From assembly GCF_043641665.1 (NCBI RefSeq), contig NC_092198.1:6508501-6572500 (forward strand): a stretch of DNA of 64,000 bases, written 5' to 3'. Both the position numbers and the translations under genes were made by a program. The number at the start of each line of letters is the position of its first letter. Within the stretch, counting starts at the first letter, position 1. The DNA comes from Enoplosus armatus (taxonomy: Eukaryota; Chordata; Actinopteri; Centrarchiformes; Enoplosidae). Under the pieces are notes generated by a model, which was not told where the DNA came from, did no database searches, and saw only the letters and a program-made list of their open reading frames with translations. Shown here in pieces: positions 54,723-64,000 of the stretch.

Positions 54723-55879
54723 ATGGGATGGGGCGGCAGACTTGGTAGCTACACCCGGACCAGCGATGGATTATCTGCACCTTCCAGTTCCCACAACTCT
54801 GATTTATCCCCTCTCCCCACCCCATCCTTTTTTTTCGGGTCGACCCATGGAGGACAGAGTTGGGAGGCGGGGGGGAGTGGGGGTTGTATTTCAGCTGTGG
54901 TGCGCTGGGCAGCCGGCATTTATTAGAATGAATCAGCGGGGCGATAAAATAAGCCCTGTCACCGAGCAGGGTTATGAAATCAGAGTGCTGATTGAGTTTT
55001 CCAGTCCTGGCCGAGGGTGTGGGGCTCTAAATATCATCGAGTTTGACAGACTAATGAAACGCGCCCCCACGCTTGTGCTGCTGCTTCCAACAGGGCCCGG
55101 GGAAAGCTGTCCACCTCTACCGCATGCATACACATGCATGCTGATGCTCAACATGCAGGCCTACCAAACATCACAGAGAAAAAGAAGGTTTTTCAAAACC
55201 TGTTCCTAATGTGTAGTGTGATTATGTGTGATGGGCTATGCCATTTTCTGTCAGTACATTTGATAATGTGTTAATGCGTGTTTGTGCTGGTGTGCATAAC
55301 ATCAACACCACATTATGTACTGTACTCCAGCGTGAGGAGGCAAAAAAAAAGACGAAGCAAGAAGCAAGAGGGGAGGCTCTAAACCAAATTGCTGTAAAAT
55401 ATGGCCTCTTGGTAAACATGACAATTTATTGAAGCCACATTACGGGCGTAAAAGTCTTGGTTATTGCTGAAAGAGGGTTATTGCTTGTTATTATGATAGC
55501 GGTAGATGTGGGAGGCAGGGACGCAGAAAGAGAGAGAGAGAGATGAAAAACCAGAGCCACTTCAAAGTCTGTTCCAGCAATTTCACCCCGAGACCATCAC
55601 ACCATAACCCAGCATCAACTGAAAACACTGCCTTTTTCTTGTCCATTCAAGCCGCATTTCTCTGCAGCTGATGCCGACAGCATCTCAGCACAGAGCAAAT
55701 ATTATCACTGCCTTGGATGCAGCAGCTTAGCAGAGTCTTACATACCAAAATGCAAACATTCTGCTGAATAGATGATCTTTTATTATCATTTTAGCAAGCC
55801 AGCTAAATTTCCATGGCAATATGACATGTCCAGAGCACTTCCAACATGGGTCAAACCTGTACTGAATCACATCACATTC

Positions 55880-56300
55880 AGCGTGTTTACATGCACTTAA
55901 GTAACCGGGCTACAGGTGGCTTTCTCCAGTAAGCTGATTTCCTGAACATCATGTAAACAAGGAATGTGGTTTCTGTGATCGGGGAAGGGGATTAGAAAAA
56001 CCTGGTTTCCCCCAGCTTGACTTCTCCAGGGGAACGCCATGTATATAAATAATAGTGTTTGTAAGAGACAAAGACAAATACTTTAGACAGGCAGAGTGTC
56101 ACTGTAACAGCAGCTTGGATGCTTCCTTGTATTTAAAATAACTCCATCCAAAGTCTGACTAAAATTGAAAGTAACACAAAGTAAAGTCCAAATAAGTCTG
56201 TTTCTGCAACCGAATATTTGAGTATTAGCCGAATCCAGTTATTTTCCTCGGTCTTTTTACACCTGGAAGTTGGAACTTTTCTGGCTTCTTGCGCCACGGA
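55880..56300. repeat. Fish interspersed repeat (GTGTTTACATGCACTTAAGT family)
   Basis: Starts GTGTTTACATGCACTTAAGT with AACCGGGCTACAGGTGGC, later GTAACAGCAGCTTGGATGCT, then ACCGAATATTTGAGTATTAG and TTTTTACACCTGGAAGTTGG, GAGCAACTTTCACAGGAA. I recall this order from percomorph genomes. Probably a non-autonomous DNA element; ends are approximate. Confidence 0.45.
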
Positions 56301-58814
56301 GCAACTTTCACAGGAATGAACGGGGCCCTGCCTCCGACACTGTATCCCCTTCTCTTTATACGTTCATGGCAAAGAGAGACATTAAAAAGACATCTTATTC
56401 CATCTTCTTAAAAGCACTGTGATAAATTTCTAATTTCATGAATTTTTTATGCATAAAGAAAATAAAATCAGTTAAATAAACCATGAACTACTGTAATGAG
56501 ACATATGTAAGTTGTAGAGGAGATTCTTCTCATGTCAGATCAGTCTGTAAAACTGCGCTTTGATTCACTTTATACATATTCCCCCCGCCGTGCGGGGCAA
56601 AAGAGGAAAGAAACCCAGCAGAAAACCGCTGTAATCAGCAGACCAGTCTCCTACTTAACTGTGCATGGACACTGTCAGACTGTAGACTAAGAATTGGCAG
56701 CAGAATGTTACATTCTATCTAGAACATTTATTAGGGCTGAAGAACCCCTACAGCACTATCAAATGAGCTCAAGTACCCAATTATTGACACCCGTCATGTT
56801 TCAGATGTGTTCCTTTGAAGTGATTCTAGTCATTTTACATTCATTATATAAAAGTGGATATTGTCCCCGCTTAGAGTAACATCTTTCGCCCCCTTATTTC
56901 CTGTCGTCTCTCCATTGTCTGTAATAAAGGCTTAAAAGGCCCCCAAATATTGTTTAGAGATAAAATTGATCACTTGATCACAGTTTGTCATATTTGAACG
57001 GAGCAATTATAGAACATTTATGAATGCCAAAGCTGACTTTAACAGACAGATGAAACCAGCAAATTTTCACATTCCATGTCTGAAAAGAGCTTTACACGGC
57101 GGCCGACGTCTCTGTGTTAAAGAAGGTGTGTGTGGCAGGCAAATCAAGACAATAACAGCTTTTAGCCCCAAGGTAAGCCTCATCAAAATGTTTATAATCT
57201 CTGCCCTCTCTTGACTTATTGGCATACAGAGGCCAAAGCCCTGCACAGCACTGCAGAACTCCTGCCACGAAAAAAAAAAAATCATTAAGTACTTCATCTT
57301 TGAGCCCGTCCACATGAAAGAGGAGGACTGGCTGCCTCAGCTCACGCATAGTAAAGGGTGCATTTAAATGGTAGAAGGACATACTCACAGTCAATTTATT
57401 CATTTTCCGTTTGATTGAAAATCATCTGCAACTCAGAGTCAAAGATGATTCTAAGCGACTTTGATTCCACTAAGAGAAATTGAAGAGGGCTTTTCAAGTG
57501 CGATGTTTGACATTTGTAGATCCACTAGATGTGCGCCTGATTTTCTCATTCTCATAAACATATGATGTATCTCTGCCAGTCACAATGGTTCAGACTGAAG
57601 TGCTCCTCATGAAGGGCTTTAGTGTGCCATTTTTCCGCATTCGGGCCTAATGCAGAACCGATGAAGTGACACGCAGTCTTCTTCTCTCAGCCGACTGGAG
57701 ATGTTGATAATAACATATAGCGTGAGGCTAGATGCTGTAAATGCAAAAGGGAGCTCGCGGAGCGGAAAAGGCATAGGCTGCATGTGTGTGCAGTGACGGG
57801 AGCCTACAGCGGGGTATAGCAAAATGATGCGGTCGGCCAGCGGGACTACAAAAACTGATTTCACAGCTGGGGAAATCCAATTCTCTGTCTAAATCTCCAT
57901 AACATAGAGTGGGATATATTTTGGCAGCAAAGTGATTTCTTTTTTGGTGTAATTATTCTCAACAAACGTTCTCATCGTCATTTTTAAGAGAGTCTGGGTG
58001 GTGGGATTTGTTGTGTGTGTGGGGGAAGCTTTAATATACGTACACATGCCTTCTATTTCCTGTGTGTGAAGAAAGTGTATTATGCGCGATGATTTCAGAA
58101 CAGAAAAACTCACAGGGCATGTGCATCATGCCTGATTATCCTGATTACCCTGCCTTCAAGAGATGCTCAAATTCTGAACTCCACAAACAAACACCACAGC
58201 CAAATCAATAGCCAGACTTCATTAAAACAGCATTTACCTCTGACCACTTCAGCACATCAACTGAAAGGATCACACTGCCGATCGATAAAGATAGACAGCC
58301 TCTTTAGAAGACGAGTCTCAAAATACACAGCTTTCACTTTCCCATCTGATGGCACTGACACAAACAAAATGGAGGAGGTGCAAAGACGCCGGGCCGTCTC
58401 TGTCTCGAAAAAAGCTTCTTGGTGTTTAATCAGGAACTCCGCACTGACTACTGTGAATCAGCCGGCAGCAATGCAGAGACCATTAACAGGCGAAGCTGCA
58501 ATTACCTCAGCAGCTGAATGGAGTGCATGCTACATCACCAGTCAGGCCTGACCTCAGAGTGAGCAAAGAGGCTGCAAGATTGATTAACAATAAATTTGAA
58601 GCTTGGGAAACACTTCTTTTATTAAAAAACGTTTTCACCACAGAAAAAAAACAAAAAAAAACGACCAACGCTGAGCCTGTTCAGTAAACATGATATACTT
58701 TATATTACAGTCATTTCACCACAATTTGCAAAGTGATGGAGTAGCGTAGCATGAAAGCTTAGCCAATAAATGTGACATGTGAATTCAAGTGTGTGGATGC
58801 TCGGTTTCATTTTT

Positions 58815-59537
58815 AAAGGATAGGCTCACATGTTTTCAAAACATCACGCACATGCCCATATGTATATAGAGTACGTTTTTGGTTTTCACTGCACGTGTTC
58901 TTTGTGTCCATACTGGCCCTGAAGAGATATAGTTCAGCTGAAGCTCATATGAGGCTTCAGTTACAGCCTGTCTACGCAGTCGTTTTTCTCACGTCTGATG
59001 GAACAGGCACGCTTTTATTTTGATCGATCCAGCTGTCGACACAGGCCTCGCATTTTACTCACGCTAACCTATATGTGCATGGATGCGACCTGAAGCGTAT
59101 TTCTATGCTCCAAGTCTATTTTCTTCTTCTGTTCACGCACATAACTACAGACACTGACGGATGACTGAAGCTGCTGCGGCAATTGCTATGCGTGCTGTGT
59201 CGGCATGTGTGTTAGACTATTTCCTCTTTGCGTCACTATCCCTTTGCCGTAGCTCAACAAGGAAACATTGTGCGTAGAAACTAGACACTCACATCATTTG
59301 ACTCGGGCTGCACATATTAGCTTAAGCTGAACTTTAGAATCCATTTTTACACAGAGGGGCTGTGGGTTTGGTCCCCCATCACTTCACATTGAAATCACAT
59401 TAGGAAGAGATGTCTGCAGGGCCAGTATGGACAGGAGGAACGATTGAAGCGACCAATGGCTCTTTCTTTTCAGTGCACATATGGGCACGTGAGTATTGTA
59501 TAAGATAGACTTGAAAGGACGTAAACATATCCTTTAA
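58815..59537. mobile_element. Non-autonomous DNA element with inverted ends
   Basis: Left end TTAAAGGATAGGCTCACATG; right end CGTAAACATATCCTTTAA is its imperfect inverse. Interior words CATACTGGCC, GAAGCTCATATGAGGCTTCA and CCCCCATCACTTCACATTG match a common fish element. About 720 bp and non-coding. Confidence 0.6.
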
Positions 59538-61733
59538 TTAAAAAACATATTGATAACATTTTGGCCGGGTGAGCAGGAGATGTCTCTTTTTAAGTTACCA
59601 GTGACAAAAAACAAGTCCACCTACTTCAAAGCATAAAACTGGGGGGAGAAAACAAGACATGATGCATTTTGTTCATTATTTCATGTTATTATTTTTTTAA
59701 TTTTTGTGCTTAACTACTGAGGCATTCTATCTAATGTGCCTTCAGGAGCAAGAGTGCATTCACACCCTCTCTTCACACCTGTGCCGAAGAAAAAAGTGTG
59801 ACTGAACTCCAGATCTGCGTGCTGAACCATCACTGCTTGCCATTTACAGCATATGTCTCTGAGGAGCTGCACAACAAGCCCCTGCAGACTTTACTCTTAT
59901 ATTTAAACAAGATATGATGCACTATCAACTTGTGTGCAACATCAGAGCAAATTAATGCTAAATAGGCTTTTAATTAAAAATGCTATACTTCAACTTCAAT
60001 TACAGCTTATTTTTCTCCAATTCTAATTGAATTTGATCAACTAATGACCAACTAGTTCTTAAAATATACCATCATTTAAATGTGTGCTGACAGCCATCGT
60101 CTGAGGGTCACACTAATCAAACAGAGAGTGTTTCAACTTGGAATAAAACTCTTCAAATACATGGATGGTAACAGGAGCAGCTGCTGCATCTGTGGCTGTG
60201 GCTGCAGTTGAATATTCTGCTGAACGTGACGGTGATTTGATCGGGCACATCAAAGCAGCGGCTTGTGCTTGGCAGGGGGAAAAAGAAAGACGTAACGCAC
60301 TCGACCACTGTCTATAGTCCTCCCCTGGGTCAGTAAAGGCTGTGTAAAGGCTAAAATGCAGACACGGCCCCCGGGTTACAAACATGACATGAAATATGAG
60401 TGTGTGCTGTGTCTTGGAGAAACTAAGCGCACATGCTTAAGTACAGTACACTGAGTCATATCATCAGGGAGGGGGGCGGGAGGCTGCTCCTGAACACACC
60501 ACGGTCTTACAATAACAAATGACCTTCACGTGTTTTTGTGCCTGGAGGGTGAAGGAAACACTGAGAAACGAAGCCTTTTGAGAATAAGGGAAGAGACACC
60601 ACACCATAGATCCACATTACAACCCCACTATCAAACCCAATTTGGTTTATTTACAATGCCAGGGTGCCCAATGGCTAAAGCAGACTTCTTTTTTTGTTGT
60701 ACTGATGGGAATAAACCCCAAACAAATCAATTTTCCTCGAGCGCCTCATCCTGGCAGTCAGTTGCCATGGATATCCAATGTGGTTGCATGTTTCGGAGAT
60801 CAAAGTGACGTCGCTGAGGCAAGGGCGAATCAAAGACACACAATTCAAAGCAACTTCTTCTTCCCTGAGGTGCTCCTTGGTCACCTTGGACATGTATATT
60901 TTTCACACACGTTGGACGGGGATACACGCGGCAGACTATTTTTCAGGTTGAGAAATGGCCCAGAAAGTGACAGAAATCAGAGGTTGGACTGGCTCCCCCG
61001 CTCCCATCTCCTCTTCCTCGCTATCTCTCTAATTCCCATTCCTCCACTCCACCGGCCCCCTCGTACCAAAATAAGATAGTCATCTCCGCGGCGGAAGCTT
61101 CGTCTTTCTATTGACGGCTGTCTGATGTGCGCGTTATCATGTCCGATCTGGGCTTTGACAGGCCGACAAGGGAGAGGCTTGTATTACAAGGGGAATCAAT
61201 GGCACTAGGCCATATCCCTATCAATAGGCTGCCACAACTCTTTTTGCTCATGCTCCCCGCTCCGTGACAGATAAGATGCTTTATCAGAAGAAAAACTGGG
61301 TGGGGAGAGGAATGAAGAGGAGGGGGATGGAAAGGGCAGCGCAGAAGCATGTTAAAAATAACACACAGTGGTGGTTCTAATAAAACATTTGATCGTGATG
61401 TTTAATCTTCATTAGTAAGAGTATTGTTGAAAGATGAAAGCAAACACAAGCAGTGCAAAAAGGCCGGCAGTGCTGTCGTTAACACCTCTCCTTCAATTTA
61501 GTGGATAAATTACAACGGAATGAGCTCCAGAGTCTTGTAGGGCCAAAGCCACATGCTAAATGATTTCCTAGATCAAATATTGATATTTCAAATGAGCACC
61601 CTCTGTGAGCCTTTCTTAGTGGCCTCCTGAAGTCAGCACATTTTTTTTTTTTACAGGTTTATGGAGAAATGGAAAGAGGACAGGAGAGGTGGGAGTGTGG
61701 GGTACAGCAGAGAGAGGAGGGAAAACAGCTGGA

Positions 61734-61755
61734 GGGGGGGGGGGGGGGGGGGGGG
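61734..61755. repeat. Homopolymer of 22 G
   Basis: Uninterrupted G22 on +, within a purine-rich stretch (61665-61775). Rare in vertebrate DNA, so the exact length is prone to sequencing error. Confidence 0.9.
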
Positions 61756-62067
61756 AGAAAAGAAAAAGAAAATGCATTAAATTTGTTCACCGTCACCGTG
61801 CTGTGTTGGTTTCAGCAGAATGGGCTATGTGCCGAGTATTTCTCTTTTTCTCAAGGACCTGCCTTTGTACACAGAGCGGTGAGGGTTGCTGGCTCACAGC
61901 AAACTCTAATTGCCCTGAGGCCATAGGCAGCCACTTTCAAACAGGGTCATTCATCTTCCCATGGAAAAGGAAATGGTCTTTGGCCCTGATCCTTAATCAC
62001 CCCCCTGCCGCAGTGTACAAGGTCATCAGGGAAGCCCTGTGACAAACACACTCACACACACATGTAT

Positions 62068-62069
<2 letters not shown>

Positions 62070-62098
<29 letters not shown>
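62070..62098. repeat. (CA)n microsatellite
   Basis: 29 nt of CA preceded by imperfect CA units from 62044. Confidence 0.9.
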
Positions 62099-62099
<1 letters not shown>

Positions 62100-62654
62100 T
62101 AGCTGAAAGACTGGGAGGGTGGTCATATGATGAAAGACGGGTAGAGAGGAACATCTGAGGTAAGCAGACAAGAGATGGAAGGAAATTTTCTCCTCTCTAT
62201 GCAGGCCCATGACGTCCTCAAGTGAAATTGGAGCAGCGATTACAGCTCTGAGTTACGGTTTGTGTTACCGCTTGTGGTTCTCCCCTTCAAAGAGGAAGCA
62301 AGGAATTCATGTGGATGTGGTGGTGAGCTGCGCTGAAAGCCGTGACCAAAGAAGAGGCAGAGAGAAGATGAGAGTAAGGGGGGAATAGGAAGGGGGTGGG
62401 GGTGGGTTCAGGACAGGACAGGAATGGAAAGGGCTCTATTTTACAAACACTGGCAGAGACCAGCCCTCTAAACAAAATGAAGGTAGCAGTATTCCTGCTT
62501 GGAGATCAGCAGAGGTGAATGAGTACATCAGATTTATTCCCACATATTCTGGTTTCATAAAGCAGGACCACAAGTATGTTACTTAATTAGGATCATATTT
62601 CATACTTTAACGTTATATCCATGTTGCATCTTGAACATGCAGTTTCATTTTTAA

Positions 62655-62875
62655 GTGTAGGGCTTCAACTAGCAATTGTTTCAACTCAATAATTGTTTGG
62701 CCATTCAAATGCTAGGAAATGGTAAAAAATGAAAAACAATTCATCTGCTTGTTTTGTTCGACCAATGATCAAAACCCAAACATATTCCGTTTACTGTCAT
62801 CGATGACTGAAACATTTGAGAGACTAGAACCAGTGAATTTTTGGCATTTTTTGTTTATTAAACCAAAATTGTTGC
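62655..62875 (+). repeat. Decayed fish interspersed repeat (GGGCTTCAACTA-CAATT family)
   Basis: Begins TAGGGCTTCAACTAGCAATT, then GCTAGGAAATGGTAAAAAAT, CTTGTTTTGTTCGACCAATG, ATTCCGTTTACTGTCAT and GAACCAGTGAATTTTTGGCA. This order matches a repeat I recall from many fishes whose terminus (GATTAATCG) also resembles the piece at 13.6 kb. Confidence 0.5.
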
Positions 62876-64000
62876 CAATTCATTTTCTGAATTTGAAGTC
62901 CACGTTACTCGTCTTTGACTGGCCTTGAATCCGAGAAGATTGCACGAGAACAACAAGCTGATTTAAAACAGAGGAACAAACCGCAACACGTCTGCACTGA
63001 TACATCGCTGAGCTCTCTGTTGGACTTTAAAGTACAGCCAGATTTCAGTTTTAATATTTGCTGCTCTGTGGCCATGAGCACCACAGATCCCTTCTAACAT
63101 CTCTGTCTTCATTGCGAATTGATGTGATCCGTGCTTGATGTGCTCTTGAGATCCTAGTTGTAAAGACATGAATACACATATTTCAGCAAGGCCTGAATTA
63201 ATCTGATCACATCAGTTCTGAGTTGGATTTACAGTTTGTTAGGCTCACTTAATCCAAGCTTTACACAGTGAATTGCGCTTTTCTTTGCTTCAGACGCACA
63301 AACACCAATGACTTCAATAACTTGTTGTTCTACTGGTATTCTGTTATTATCATGCATTATCCACATTTTGAATGGCTGTTGATTGCGTTTTTACTGTTGT
63401 TTGGGACACACTTTTGTGACAAAGGGCTTTATAAATAAACCTGAGTTGACCTCACTAATTGCAACAATGCAATCAATAAGTAAGACGATATGTTCAATCG
63501 GGGAAGCTATTGGCTTTCTATTGAGAATGTGTGATGTCTGAAGCAAGTAGCTGAAATTGGACCTTGCACTCTCTCCTTGTGGACTACATTTTCATCTCCC
63601 TTTTCAATCCATTTCAATATTGCTGTATTTCTCACAGTCAATCAATGTAGGCGTTATGTAATGGCTGAAACTGGCAGCTTTACGTCTCCCAAATTAGCCG
63701 AGGGGTCCCATTTGGGTTCAGTTCCTAATGAGCACAAACCAAATTAAGCATTCGATTTAGTCTCTTTTTAGAAGATGAAAGTTGAGACGTAATCACCAAC
63801 CAATAGAGAAATTATTTAAAACGTACTGTACATCAGAGCCCTCCCACAGTACCTCAACATGCTTACGCACACATGCAAGGATGACTAGCCCTGCACGCAC
63901 ACAGACTCATGGATCCTTACAATTATCCTCCACTCGATGCTGCTAAGAGCAACAGGTTCCATTGTAGTTTGCACCAACTCTCTGTGGAGAAACATTACTG

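Larger units (their letters stand above)
54339..64000 (-). other. nrxn3: nrxn3 intron extending beyond the window
   Basis: 9.7 kb with no LNS6 exon found. A search for the expected RLVGE and NGLKVL-type text on the minus strand was negative. Contains repeats at about 55880-56300, 58815-59537 and 62655-62875, GGGA repeats at 54705-54722, a run of 22 G at 61734-61755, and (CA)n at 62070-62098. Other ORFs show no domain. Confidence 0.55.

Noticed and set aside
54697..55209. 170-codon + strand ORF next to the nrxn3 stalk exon
   Set aside because: Low-complexity start (GGGA repeats), no domain, antisense to the intron; no support.
54339..64000. A neurexin LNS6 exon on the minus strand
   Set aside because: Looked for LVGE, NGLKVL and GRQLTIFNS-like text in all minus frames; none found, so the preceding exon is taken to be beyond the window.

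Overview
This is vertebrate nuclear DNA, almost certainly from a teleost fish. Short exons with GT/AG boundaries are separated by kilobase introns. There are long dinucleotide microsatellites and many fish-type interspersed repeats: a degenerate LINE, LINE 3' tails, a tRNA-type SINE and several short inverted-repeat DNA elements. Two protein-coding genes can be read, both cut by the window edges. They converge tail to tail.

Left part (1-31.5 kb, + strand): the 3' two thirds of cep128, a coiled-coil protein of the mother-centriole/basal-body subdistal appendages. Nineteen exons join in phase to give 834 codons plus a stop at 30813-30815. A poly(A) signal follows at 31520. The 5' part of the gene lies left of the window. 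The introns hold most of the recognisable repeats, including an antisense LINE remnant (18.0-19.7 kb).

Middle (31.5-41 kb): a gene-free convergent interval. It holds one inverted-repeat element of about 785 bp (32.2-33.0 kb), further repeat copies, and unique AT-rich sequence. No dio2 was found, although as I recall DIO2 lies between NRXN3 and CEP128 in human.

Right part (41-64 kb, - strand): the 3' end of a neurexin gene, best matched to nrxn3. A 79-nt exon (54260-54338) and the large terminal exon (43029-44008) join in phase to give 352 residues. These cover the juxtamembrane stalk with the long splice-site-5 (SS5) insert, the transmembrane helix and the cytoplasmic tail ending in the PDZ ligand EYYV. 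The LNS-domain exons lie beyond 64 kb; 54.3-64 kb is intron.

The two genes are not functionally linked in any way the sequence shows; their adjacency is conserved synteny. The most interesting signals concern splicing. A pure (GT)39 tract replaces the polypyrimidine tract at one cep128 acceptor. Two phase-matched acceptors lie inside the nrxn3 terminal exon and would produce SS5-short isoforms. No promoter, CRISPR array, tRNA, rRNA or prokaryote-type system was seen.
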